A stretch of 64,000 bases of DNA from Hirsutella rhossiliensis (Eukaryota; Ascomycota; Sordariomycetes; Hypocreales; Ophiocordycipitaceae), in NCBI RefSeq assembly GCF_020360975.1, contig NW_025408668.1, positions 5,766,001 to 5,830,000 on the forward strand, read 5' to 3'. The notes below the pieces were generated by a model. The model was not told the origin of the DNA and made no database searches. It was given only the letters and a program-made list of their open reading frames with translations. Within the stretch, counting starts at the first letter, position 1. Each line of letters opens with the position of its first letter. The position numbers were made by a program, and so were the translations under genes. Shown here piece by piece: positions 12,152 to 22,574 of this stretch.

Positions 12152-14014
12152 TTAATCGATTTTCTAGTAGTTTAGTTTTATACTTAAGTAAGGTTTTAAA
12201 AGTACTTATCCTTTAAACCTAACTAAGAAAGTATTATGTTATACCTTTATCTAAAAGTATATTATATAATCTAGGTAAACGTATAATATCTATAAAATAT
12301 ACTTATAATACTTATAAGTAAGTAGTATTTATAGGTTATCTTTAAATTCTTCTTATAGTTACTATTCTTATTATAAAGCTATAAAGATATTAACTATAGT
12401 AATAGCTATAATATAGTTTCCTTTATATAGTACCGGTTAATACTAAATTAATATAGCTTATTAGTTTTCTATAAGAATTTAAATTCTTTAAAGTATAAAG
12501 CGTATTCTTTAATTATAGTATTTTCCCTTAATAGTAAGGGTAGTAGTATAAGTTCGTTTTTATCTTTTATATCTCTAGGTATTTCTTATTCTTTAAAGCT
12601 TATATCGTTAATACTTTATTATTCCTTTTTAGGTTATTATCTAAGTTTTATAAGTATAAAAGCTATATTTATATCTTCTTTATTATATTATTTATAGACT
12701 ACTTATTATTATTATTAATTTTTATTTTATATATCTTCTTAAAATTACTTACTATTCTTTTTAATTTAGTCTTAAGATACTCTTTTAAGATAAGGGTATT
12801 TTAGTTCTATGAATTTAACTTATTTCTATATTTTAAGATCCCTTTATTATATTATTATAAGGGTTTTCTTTAATAGCTTTAAGAACTATTTAATACCGTT
12901 CTTATCGCTTAAGTATACTATATATTTATTATTATAATATATAGTTTAACTAAGGAGTTTATACTTTAGTTCTTATTTATTAGTAATATTTAGGTATTTC
13001 TTACCTTTTAAGGCTAGTACTTAGTAGGTTTTCTTCTCCTTATAAGGTTATCTATATTCTTTAAAATAATATCTAAGTTTCCTATAATTAAAATACTTTC
13101 TTTTACTTTTTTATATTATATTTAGGTCTATCCTACCTAGGTTAGTTATATAAGTATAGGTAATAAGAGTTTCGCGCTTCTTTTTATAGTTAGCGCGTTA
13201 GTTAAAGTTATTCTTATAAGAAGGGTTCTAGTTTACTCTTCCTTATTTCTTTTCTTAGTATCGCGTATACTATTTATTATTAATTTATACTACTATAGTA
13301 ATATAGTCTAAGAGGTTATTAGGTCGATTTTCCTTATAGAGCTCGTTTATAACTTCTTCTTTAAGCTTATTATAGAATCGTAATATAAGAGGTTCGTCGT
13401 CCTAATTAAGCTTTAAGGTAACTTAATAGAACTTTATAATATAATTTAATACTAAGATCCTTTATTAAAGTTCTTAAAGTTTTTATTTAGCTTCTTATTC
13501 TTTATTAGTTATTTAAAATACCTTTATAATAGCTTCTTTAAATCCTTAAAAACTAGTAAAGACTTTATCTATCTCGTTATCTTATCGCGCTAGTTAGTTA
13601 TCGAGAAAATCCCTTATAATAGGTCTAAACTAAGTAAGTACTATTCTAAATAAATAATTTCCTATATAGAGTACCTTTTTAACTAGGTCTAAGAGTTTTA
13701 TAAGGTAAAACTAATAGTAAGCCTTAAGTTAAGTAAGAAAGTCTTAAAGTATACTATAAGTACTATTAAATAGTCCTAGCTATTTTAGTTTAACTACTTC
13801 TTTAAGGTCCTTAACTTATCTATTACCTCCTTTATTCTTAAGTAACTATACCTTATATTAAAGGGTAATAATCTCGCGTATTATATCTTAAGGTAATATA
13901 ATAGCTTTAGAGTTAGTTAATCTAACTTACTATATAGGTATATTAATAGTTATAATATTACTTAGAGTAACGCGATATTATACTAAATAAGAGCTTTTAA
14001 CGTATAATAACTAG
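12152..14014 (-). mobile_element. RIP-degraded Gypsy element A, right (gag) part
   Basis: On the minus strand at about 13051-13101 a CCHC gag knuckle can be read as YFNYRKLRYYFKEYR, where the expected Cys, Gly and His codons have become Tyr and Arg by G-to-A and C-to-T changes. This is upstream (minus sense) of the RT box at 1741-1780, the correct gag-before-pol order if element B is removed. An LTR-like segment begins at 14015. Confidence 0.6.
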
Positions 14015-14470
14015 TATTATTCTTAAGGGATAAACCTATTAAAGGGTTTATATTAATAGATATAATAAGGCGTGGTCTAAGTAATAATAAGTATATTACG
14101 TTAGTAATAAGTTAGAGGTCGTAGACTATAGGCTATAACTAAGTATTTAAGTAATTAGAATTAAAGATAAGATTATAATAAAGATCTTAATAATTATATT
14201 AAAAGCTATTAAGCTATCTATTTAAAGGAGTAAAAGTAGGTAGCTATATATACCTATAGAAACTATCCTTAGATTATAGGCCTAGCTATAATCCCTAACG
14301 TTAGATCGTATAAAGCGTAGTAATATTATTAATCCTAGATTACTTAGATCTCTATAATCCCCTTAATCCTATATCTATTAAATAGTCGTGCTAACTATTT
14401 ATCTATTAGACTATATTACGTGCTTAACGCGGTCGACCGTTAGTAGCCTAGTAGCCGTAGTCGTAATAAG
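14015..14470 (-). repeat. RIP-mutated Gypsy LTR (U5 half certain)
   Basis: 14015 to about 14290 is the reverse complement of about 33136-33391, the downstream half of the LTR at 32934-33391. The inner edge reads, on the minus strand, GAATAATA followed by CTAGTTATTATA, matching GAATAACA followed by CCGGTCGTTATA at the other copy. The second part is probably the primer-binding region. The outer half diverges and its end near 14470 is estimated from the 458-bp length of the other copy. Confidence 0.6.
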
Positions 14471-14539
14471 GTATAATTTAAAAAGGCATGCCTCTCTTAT
14501 ACCTTCTAGACCCTAAACCTTTTACTTAGTTACTTTATA

Positions 14540-16330
14540 AGGTAAGCTTATAACCTAGCTATATAAGATAACCTTATTAACTTAAGCTTTAATATAGAGA
14601 CCTTTAGCTATATTAAGCTATATATATAGCTCTTCTACCTTCTTAAAAGCTTAGTAGCTATTATAAGACCTAGCTATAACTTAGAAAGAAGGAAAGCTAG
14701 CTAAGAGGCCTTATAAGCCTTAAAGCCTAAGGCCTTTATTATAATAATAAAGGCCCTTAACCTCTTAGTTAAGAAGTAGTACTAACGCCTTATAGCTAGC
14801 CTAGCTAGCCTAGAAGACTTTAGGCTATAGCCCTTAGCCTTTTATATAGATAGCTTTAAAGGGTGCCTTAAAGGGTCCCTTATAAAGACTAACGCTTACT
14901 TTTTTTATAAAAAAAGTATAGAAAATAGGCCTATTAAGGTATACTATAAGAACCTAGGGCCTTTAATTAAAGTACCTAATATAGAGCTATTTATATTACT
15001 AATAGTCTTAAAGGACCTAGCTAAGAAGCCTCGGCCCTTAAGGCCTAGCCTATTTAACCTTTTTATAGAAGTATATATCTTTATAAATAGCTTAGTAACT
15101 ATAAGGAAGGTTATAAGCTTCTTAGACCTAGCTATATATCTTAAAAAGCTCTTAATTAGCCTAGAAGCCTTTTATAATATATAGCTATATTAATACCCTA
15201 GCTACCTAAGGATCTTTAGTAATAAGCTAGCTAACTAGCTAGCTAAGAAAGGCTTAAGGGCCCTTACTTAAGGGATCCCTTTAGTCTTTATTAGCTACTT
15301 ATAAAGAAACGTATAGTAAGCTATTAAAGACTACTAGATAGGCCTCTAGGCTACTAAGGTAGCTAAAGGCCTTAAGGCTAAGGGCTTAAGTAAGTACTTT
15401 TATCGTAAAGTATAGCTTAATTAATATTCTTAGAGATATCCCTTAGTAAAAGGGACCTAGGAAGCTAAAAACACCTAGTATAAAAGAAGGAAGAAGGAGC
15501 TAAAAAGAGGTATAGAAAAGAGGGTAGGGATATAAAGGGAAGTAAAAGTAGTAATAGCTTCTTATAAAGGTAGTAAAAGATAAGATAGATATACTAGTAA
15601 TAGCTAGAAAAGAAGGGAAAAACTAGTAAAAAGCTTAGTAGTTAAGAGGATATTAGTAGCTTCTTTAAGTAAGATCTTCTTTATTAATCGAGATACTAAA
15701 CGGGTATAAAGAAGAGCGTTAGATAAAGGAAAGAAGGATAATTAAGGCAATATAATAATTACTCCCTTACTATAATTACTGCCTTAGTAAGAATTAAATA
15801 TCTTTACCCTACCTATCTAACCTATTACTTTTAATTTTACCTTTATATATTTTATATATACTTCTTATATCTCTCTTTTTAAGAACTTTATATCTATTTA
15901 AAAGACCCCTTACTTAGCCTTTAGTTTAGAAAAGCACTTTATAAGGAGGCCTAGGCCGATACTTTCGGCCTTTTACTAGCTCCTCTTTAAGGCTAGCTTC
16001 TTATTTTCCTTCTTAAAAAGGACTAATAAGGTAGGCTAAGATAACTACCGCTATAGCTAAGGAAGGTATATAGCTAGGCACCTTATACTAAGGTGCCCGA
16101 ACTATAGGAGGGAAAGAGAGGTCCTTTATTAGGCCTCTAAGAGATAGAAGGAGGCCCTTAGCCTACTAAAAGTATCTACTATATAGGCGCGGGGAATATA
16201 TATATATATAAATCTATAGTATCGGCGCTATGCCTTAACTAGCTATACTAGCTTACTTTTTAATTACTAGTTAGCTAAACCTACTTATTAGTTAATAGAG
16301 GCGTAGTACTAAGGGAATATAACTACCTTA
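14540..16330 (+). mobile_element. LINE (Tad1-like) 3' end, RIP-mutated
   Basis: The plus strand encodes the C-terminal part of a non-LTR retrotransposon ORF2. An RNase H domain begins near 14830 (FYIDS...). The helix-like segment at about 15198-15254 reads YLRIFSNKLAN then LAKKG, which is HxGIxGNExAD-LAKKG after RIP. A C-terminal zinc knuckle follows near 16040-16110 and ends HLILRCPNYRRE with the last His and Cys intact. A 480-bp repeat interrupts it at about 15407-15886. A second copy of the same 3' end without that insertion lies at 40235-40835. The left limit is approximate. Confidence 0.75.
15407..15886. repeat. 480-bp insertion within the LINE; second copy inverted at 24760-25240
   Basis: The LINE copy at 40235-40835 passes directly from GTAAGTACTATA to TCTATT, whereas this copy has about 480 extra bases at that point. 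ACTTT-like sequence flanks both sides, a possible short target duplication. The inserted sequence is present as its reverse complement at about 24760-25240. I see no coding motif and no clear terminal inverted repeats, so the class is unknown. Confidence 0.6.
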
Positions 16331-16623
16331 GGGTAGCGAAGTTACTACTTACTACTTAAGCTGCTTTTATAACGTTATCTAGAAAGTTCGATAACATCGC
16401 TTAACAATCGCGCATTTTATTATACGTATCCTAAATGCGATATATTCTATGCTTCTCTATAGCTGGATAGACATAATTACTATTCATTCACGTCTTCACA
16501 GTCAGTGTGCAGACAACGGGCTATAACCCTTTGCGCTTCTGCCATTGCAACGTGGGTATTAGCTAAAATTAGGCCCTTCATGCTAGATAAATAAGACACT
16601 AGAAAAGAAACAAGTTTAGTTAT
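16331..16623. other. Boundary from RIP block to gene island
   Basis: Composition changes near 16365 from TA-dominated sequence without CpA to normal sequence. No gene is seen. It probably contains the 3' UTR and terminator region of the minus-strand gene that ends at 16624. Confidence 0.5.
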
Positions 16624-19092
16624 CTAATGTGGGCTTAAGCTAAGTAGCATAGCCTGAAGATCTAGCTTTTTATAGAAAGCATCCACCACGGTGTCGTTAA
16701 CATAGTCTAACCGGTGACCGCAGCGACTGGTCACGACGTCGTCTACGCTTGCGCCGTCATCACAGCAAGAACCCCAACAGTTATGAACTAAGTCGAGCGC
16801 TGTCGGATTTGAGCTCGACATATGGCTGTTGTTGATAATGTTAAGCATCGTAGGTATTGCAACTTCGTGAAATACGTCAAATCGCCTAAAGACGCTGGCG
16901 AGAAGAATGTAGTCAGCAAAGAAGCGTCGAGGGATAAAGTATATATCGCTCCATCCAAGGCACCACTCCTTAGGATTGACTTGGTAGCTTAGCCCTAGTT
17001 CTTGGACTGCCAGAGAAGCATTCATTGAGTGCTGGTGAATATTGTCATTCCAACCCCACCACGAAGGGTACTCGTCGGGGCTGCTCATGCACTTATGATG
17101 TGGTCCACCGTCAGCAATCCAGATGTTGTCCCAGTTAGTATTGTTCCATGCAAGCGGGTCAAGCCAGGCATCGAAATGGAAATACATTAGTCCCTTGATA
17201 TTAGACTTGCCGGCCAGCGCCAGTTGCATTATTTCGGCAACTTGATGGTAGATTGTGAAAGTTCCTGGAAACTGGTCGTGTGTCCAATTGTAGGCCTCAG
17301 TCGGGTAACCCGGCATCATGTCGGGAATGGAGATGTGAACAGTATCAAAGAACGGCTGGTACTTCATAACGTAAGGGATGCGTTCTGGATGGGCCGAGTT
17401 CCAGCGAACCATGGCGAGAACGTCATGAAAGGGGGATGCGCTCGTCGGATTTTTCGCCACATTCTGGTTCTCCGGGAGGACGCTGATCGGGGCCTTGTTT
17501 TTGAACATGGCCATGAACGTGACTATCCCAATCGTAGTGATGGTCAATGAGCCAAGGATAAGGCTGCCATGTCTCGTAAACCTTTGAGGAGAGCGACTGT
17601 CGCCCGCCAAGGGAGCAACGGGGCCGGGCTGCGGAGCCGGATAGGCCATGTAGAGGCACGAGGCAAAGAAGACTATAATGGTGCCAATGGGTACGAAAGC
17701 TCCTAGCTCGGATCCGAAAAGCATTGGTGAGATGTAGAGGAGAATTCCCGTAGCGACAGCCGTCGCAAGGCACTTAACGACGGCATCGGCATCTGCCATG
17801 TTGTCAGTCAATGGTATAGCGGGCGATGAGACGACATGACGTGCATTTTAAGACTGAAGTAATGGCAAGGCCGATAAAAATATGGCTGACGATGACGAGG
17901 ATTGCGCGAATATCATGGTATCCCTGGAGAAAGTGCGGCTCGTTGGGAGTTAGACAGAAGATAAAGATGTGGCAGAGAATGTTGATGCCGGCACCGAAGG
18001 CGTATAAAAGCATATTGTCGGCGTGTATACTTGTATTGCTACTTTTCAATAGGTGCTGGTTATAGACGCCCGACGATGCGCTAATGAAGATTTGGAAGAA
18101 GAGAACAGCATATGTACTGGCGGGATATGTTGAACCGGTTCCCGGCTTGTATTGCGTTAGGATTAGGCCGAATACCTGGATGCCGTCAGACTAAAACAAC
18201 TTGACCAAGACCTAGGTCAACGCACCTGAAGAAGAACTGCTGCCCATTGGGTGCGAGAGATGGCAGTCTTGAGGGTGGAAGCCATGATGATGGCGGTGAT
18301 CAACGTTCCGCCCGTTTTGCTCAACTGCACAGTCCCTGGATCCGCCAGATGATAGCTGAGAAAGACCTATCTTTCTGGATCAGCCCATGCTCTGCGTGCC
18401 TTCTGCTTTCACTCGTCTAGTAAGGGGCAAGTAATCGTCGATATAGGGCGACTCCCGATTGGAAGCCATGCTTTCCGCCAGAGACGTACCGAATTGTTGA
18501 TGAGAGTATAGCAAAGGGCCAAAATATAGAAGCCGAACTGCTTCTCCCTAGTCACTTCGCCGCGAAAGTAGCTCCAGAGTGCGCCCACGTCCATTTTTGA
18601 GGGCACAGTTGCGCTGAAGCACTTGCTCTGTGCAGAAACATACTCGTCGCCGAGAGCGTCTTGGCCGTTGTGCACTCCTTGTTCATCGGAGGCATCCGTC
18701 GAGCTGATGGGGAGAAAATCGTGGTTCTCTGCCGCCCGGGTCCTGGGTCCAACTCCGCTGGCTATATGTCGAGCGCACTCGCGGCGAAACAAGGCGATCG
18801 ACAGGACCAATTTACCTAGCTCGGAGAAGCTGACGGAGCCGGATGTCGAGAAAGAATACGAGCCGTTGGTCTGCGCGGTCTTCAGGATGATGCCGATGCC
18901 AACCTGAATGACCACTAAGCCCGTCGCGGCGGCCAGCGCTTGATAGTAGCCCCGGGCGGGCTGCATATTGAGTATCGTTTTGCCAGGTCGGAAGAATAGG
19001 ATGGCCCAATCCGCCTGCAAAATAACAACAGCTGTAGTGGCCGACTTGTCGTTCAGGTTATTCTTCAACGAGAGCAGGTTGAGTCGTAACAT
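16624..19092 (-). CDS. Nucleotide-sugar transporter fused to an extra membrane segment and uncharacterised C-terminal domain
   Basis: Four exons join in phase: 18490-19092, 18226-18366, 17836-18175 and 16624-17792, giving 750 residues. Introns are 123, 50 and 43 bp with GT...AG ends. The first in-frame ATG is 19092; another at 18966 would remove 42 residues. Residues about 45-425 follow the SLC35/nucleotide-sugar transporter pattern: YSFSTSGSVSFSELGKL, LALCYTLINN, LADPGTVQLSKTGGTLITA, GLILTQY, ASSGVYNQ, and the terminal SYADADAVVK-LATAVAT segment. Such transporters exchange UDP- or GDP-sugars for nucleotide monophosphate across the Golgi membrane; the substrate is not readable. A further hydrophobic segment at about 437-458 leads to a 290-residue Trp/His/Cys-rich domain with FHFDAW near 566, SDIYFIPRRFF, HEVAIPT and CWGSCC. 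I do not recognise it. Its layout could be that of a GT-A-like lumenal transferase, which is inference. It is divergent to the gene at 20136. Confidence 0.85.
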
Positions 19093-20135
19093 ATGAGAGG
19101 GCGATATTTGAAGATCTGGGCACCTTGCCAATGGAGAATTGAATTACAAAAAGCTCGCGAGTCAAGGGCTTAGGATCATGTCACAAATATCAAGACTAAT
19201 CGGGTCGACTAAGCTTAGGCTGGCCTGGTGAGAATCGTCCCCCTAGTCATAATCCCAGTAGGGCTAACGATGCCAAATACCGGCGCTGTTTCAACAAAGC
19301 CTTACGCCTGGAGGGGGTCTCCACCACGGGCAAGACCCGGCAATCACGAAAGCAAAATCCTCAGTTAAGGGGGCTGTGCCATGTTTTGAGTTCGACCTAC
19401 GAAGCTAAGAAACTGTATGGAGCACTAGCAAAGAGGGAGCCGAGGCCCAATGTCGCCGCACGCTTGTTTTGTCAGCCACGGGCAATGCCCAAAGCCCTGG
19501 CGCCCACCACTCCTAATTAGACTTGGTTCGTAGGTCGAATGGGCTGGCCTCGGGGGTTACATGAGAAGCTAGGAACGAGTTTATAATCACAGGATGTTTC
19601 AGACGCAGAGCTTCGCCTTGACTATCAAGCAACCCGGTCTGCCGAGCAAGCATAGTTATGGGTAACAATTTATCTACTAAGCCAGCTGGAAAGACCTGTT
19701 CTAGCTGCATCAGTTGGTCTTAGGGTCTTAAGGTTTAAGTTTAGGGTTTGCAGGTGTGATCCCGGGCGGCACAACGAGAGGATTCATGAAGGGCCATTGC
19801 GAAGCACAGAGTCGGTTTTCGTCGTCGCCACTTTCCGAGTCGGTACGGCCGACCGGAGTATCTTCGGCGATGTCCTCCTCCGAAATTTTGGGAGATTTCC
19901 CATGTCCAAAGCCGCATCAACCAGGGGGCATCCCCAGGCGACCCACCAAGCTAGCCATGGCTTGAAACAGAGGGCAGTACGTGAAAGCATGGCGTAGTGC
20001 TAGTACTAGCATTATATAGCAGTCACCCTCTCTGCCTTAACTCGATTTCGTCTGACTCTATATGCAGCACTCCCTGACATCGTCCAAGTACTCTCACCTC
20101 CTGCTATTGTATGGACAGCTCGACTTTACGCAAGT
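19093..20135. promoter_or_regulatory. Shared 1.04-kb intergenic region of the divergent gene pair
   Basis: The two island genes are transcribed away from each other from this region, so it should hold both promoters. Composition is normal, without RIP signature. Short ORFs at 19513-19710 and 19756-19997 look accidental. Confidence 0.6.
20011..20020 (+). promoter_or_regulatory. TATA-like element before the trifunctional enzyme gene
   Basis: ATTATATAGC lies 116-125 bases upstream of the start codon in otherwise mixed sequence. This would fit a leader of roughly 90 bases. It is a candidate only. Confidence 0.35.
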
Positions 20136-20164
20136 ATGACGATTCAACACGAGGTCTCCTTTAG
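20111..20164 (+). promoter_or_regulatory. Short upstream ORF overlapping the main start codon
   Basis: An ATG at 20111, in a different frame from the main start at 20136, opens a 17-codon ORF that ends with TAG at 20164, inside the coding region. If the transcript starts upstream of it, this overlapping uORF would lower translation of the main protein. Confidence 0.4.
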
Positions 20165-22574
20165 CCACGCCGCCGCTGGCGAAACTCAAGATCAACCTCT
20201 CAACGTCATCATCCCTATCGGTGGCATCGGCTCCCGCTTTGCGAAGCATGGCTATCGATATCCCAAGCCTCTCATCAACATTGTCGGCCGTCCGATGTTA
20301 GCGTGGCTTTTAGGCAACTTGAGGTTCAAGCCTGCTGACACTGTTTGGATCGCCGTCAATGAGGACATTGACGAAGAGTTCCACCTCGGCCAGCTTGTTA
20401 GCAAGACGCTGCCGCACATTGAACACCACATCTTGAGGTTAAAACATCAAACCAAGGGAGCAAGTGAGACGGTAAGTCGAAGCTATCGAGAACGGTTCTA
20501 GTCGGCTAAGGCTAATGCTGGCTTTTGTGTAGCTCTATATTGTCAGCCAGTCCATGTCAAGAGAGAATCTGCAGCAGAAGACTGTCTCACTGGATTGCGA
20601 TACAATTTATTGGGCCGATATCCTAGCGCAGGTTCGTGGCTTGCCAGTAGACCATGGCGCCTGCTTCCACTTCCCTGACGACGGGGATAAGCCTGTCTTT
20701 TCCTACATTAAAACAGAGCTTCGGTGCGTTCCACCACCGTTTAATTCGGGTACATGGAGGTTAGGGAGAATGCTAATGACAGGCTGACGCAGAAACGATC
20801 TCAATTACATCACGGATATTCAGGAGAAAAAGGCCATCTCCAACAAGGCTAACTCGGGCGCATACGTGTTCCCCAGCGGCTTGCAGCTCAAGTTGGGAGC
20901 TGCTGAGGTCCTCGACATGAGGGATTTCGATAACCAAGAGATTGGCGAATACTACATCTCGAAGCTTATTGCCCACATGATTAAAAAGGGCATTTCCTTT
21001 ACGGGCATGGGTATCCAACAAAATGACTTTAGTTGCGTCGGCACACCTCAGCAGCTACAGGACTTTCTCTTATCAATTAAGACTAGTAAGTGCAACCTCT
21101 CTATCATAGGTCAGAAGAGTCGTTTCTGCTTCGATCTCGATGGGACGCTCGTTGGCCTGCCTGCCGTTGCTGGGGACTACTCGACCTGTCCCCCCATTGA
21201 CCGGAATATCCGCCTCCTACGAGAGCTGTTTGAAGCCGGTCATCACATCATTATTGTGAGTCGCTAATTAAAGCCCGCACCGTCCGATCTAAAGTCAATC
21301 AACTAACGCTTCGCCCTCTCTTATAGCAAACTGCGAGACGCATGCGAACCCATAACGGAAACGTCGGATCAGTTATTGCTGATATCGGACCTATAACGTT
21401 TGCTCAATTGGCTAAATACAACATTCCCTTCCATGAAATCATCTTCGGCAAACCTTACGCCCATATCTACATTGACGACCTGGCTGTTAACGCTAATCTC
21501 GATACTATGAGGGAGATTGGCTGGCTTCTTAATGGCTCGACGTCTCTCGCGCTATCCGAACCCGAGGTTGTCCACGAGCAGGCAGTCAAGAAGGGCATGA
21601 TTGCAGCACGCGACTTCAACACGATTCAGATAATCGACGGCAAGGTCATCAAGTCAAGCAAGTCGGAAAACATAATTGGCGAACTATTCTTTTATTCCCA
21701 TATGCCTCCTGAGGTTGCCCCTTATTTCCCCGCTATCTATAGCGTCGACCTGCTCCCTGATACCAACACCTACACCACGACCATGGAGAACCGCAAAGGA
21801 CTAACCTTTTCGCATCTTTTGGTCGGCCGCTCCATCACCTTAGGTCGTTTCGACTTACTGTTAAAAACTCTATGTTCGATTCACTCTAGTCAAAGGACAG
21901 ACCAGCAGAGCCTCCCAGTATCGCCAGAGCTTAAGGCACGGTTCAACAAGTATATCTTGCCGAGCGTAGGCCTTCAGACAAACATATACGCGAACTACGG
22001 CTCCAAGCTTCGCTCGCGATACCATAAGCACCGCGATCGGTATAATGCGCTCGGCCCCCAGGCTGCTCTACTCTTTGGTCGATTGATCGAGATCCTGGAT
22101 ATATACGAGGCCGAGGACAGGGGCATTCGTGCATCCATTATTCACGGCGATTCTGTCTTCAGCAACGTCATCTTGTCGAATGACCAGAAGACAATCAGCT
22201 TCATCGATGTGCGCTGCCAGCTCGGCGATACGTTAACGCCTGAAGGCGACATCAATTACGATCTTGCCAAGGTCTTACAGTCCCTCTGTGGCTACGACCA
22301 TCTGCTCTTGTTAGGAGAAAACCCTAAGAAGTTGGAACACATAATGACCAAGAACAAGCCACTGCTGGATCAGGCCGATGCCGATCTCTTGGAGGATCTG
22401 CAGCATGCGTTCTTCACCTTCCTGGATAACAATTACTCAATGCGCCTGGACCGCAAGACGTTGCTGCGTATCACGGCGTCGCTACTTTTTAGCCTGATTC
22501 CTTTGCATAAACCCGAAATGGGCTCTGTGTTCCTCCGGCTCTGTCAAGAGACGCTAGAAAAGGCCAACCAATAA
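20136..22574 (+). CDS. Trifunctional nucleotidyltransferase - HAD phosphatase - APH-like kinase
   Basis: Four exons, 20136-20471, 20533-20723, 20793-21255 and 21327-22574, join in phase to a 745-residue protein. Introns are 61, 69 and 71 bp. Domain 1 (about 23-275) is a sugar-type nucleotidyltransferase with GGIGSRF at 29-35 and PKP at 43-45. Domain 2 (about 285-400) is a HAD hydrolase with FDLDGTLV at 289-296, TARRMRTHNGNVG near 332-344 and the late acidic IDDLAVN near 379-385. Domain 3 (about 430-745) has the phosphotransferase motifs HGD (603-605), Asn610 and IDVR (623-626) of APH/choline-kinase-fold enzymes. The combination resembles bacterial capsule-type enzymes that make NDP-activated sugars or amino-alcohols. 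The substrate is not readable. The partner is probably the divergent transporter fusion. Absence of RIP and good codon structure suggest the gene is functional. Confidence 0.9.

Noticed and set aside
16624..17811. 395-codon ORF as a separate gene
   Set aside because: It starts at TTG, its first part is the end of the transporter, and it joins in phase to upstream exons.
18409..19131. 240-codon ORF as a complete protein
   Set aside because: The 19131 start is TTG, and the final 27 codons are intron read-through after the GTACGT donor at 18489.
19784..19997. Short ORFs on both strands between the island genes
   Set aside because: They are reciprocal frames without domain or signal, inside the shared promoter region.
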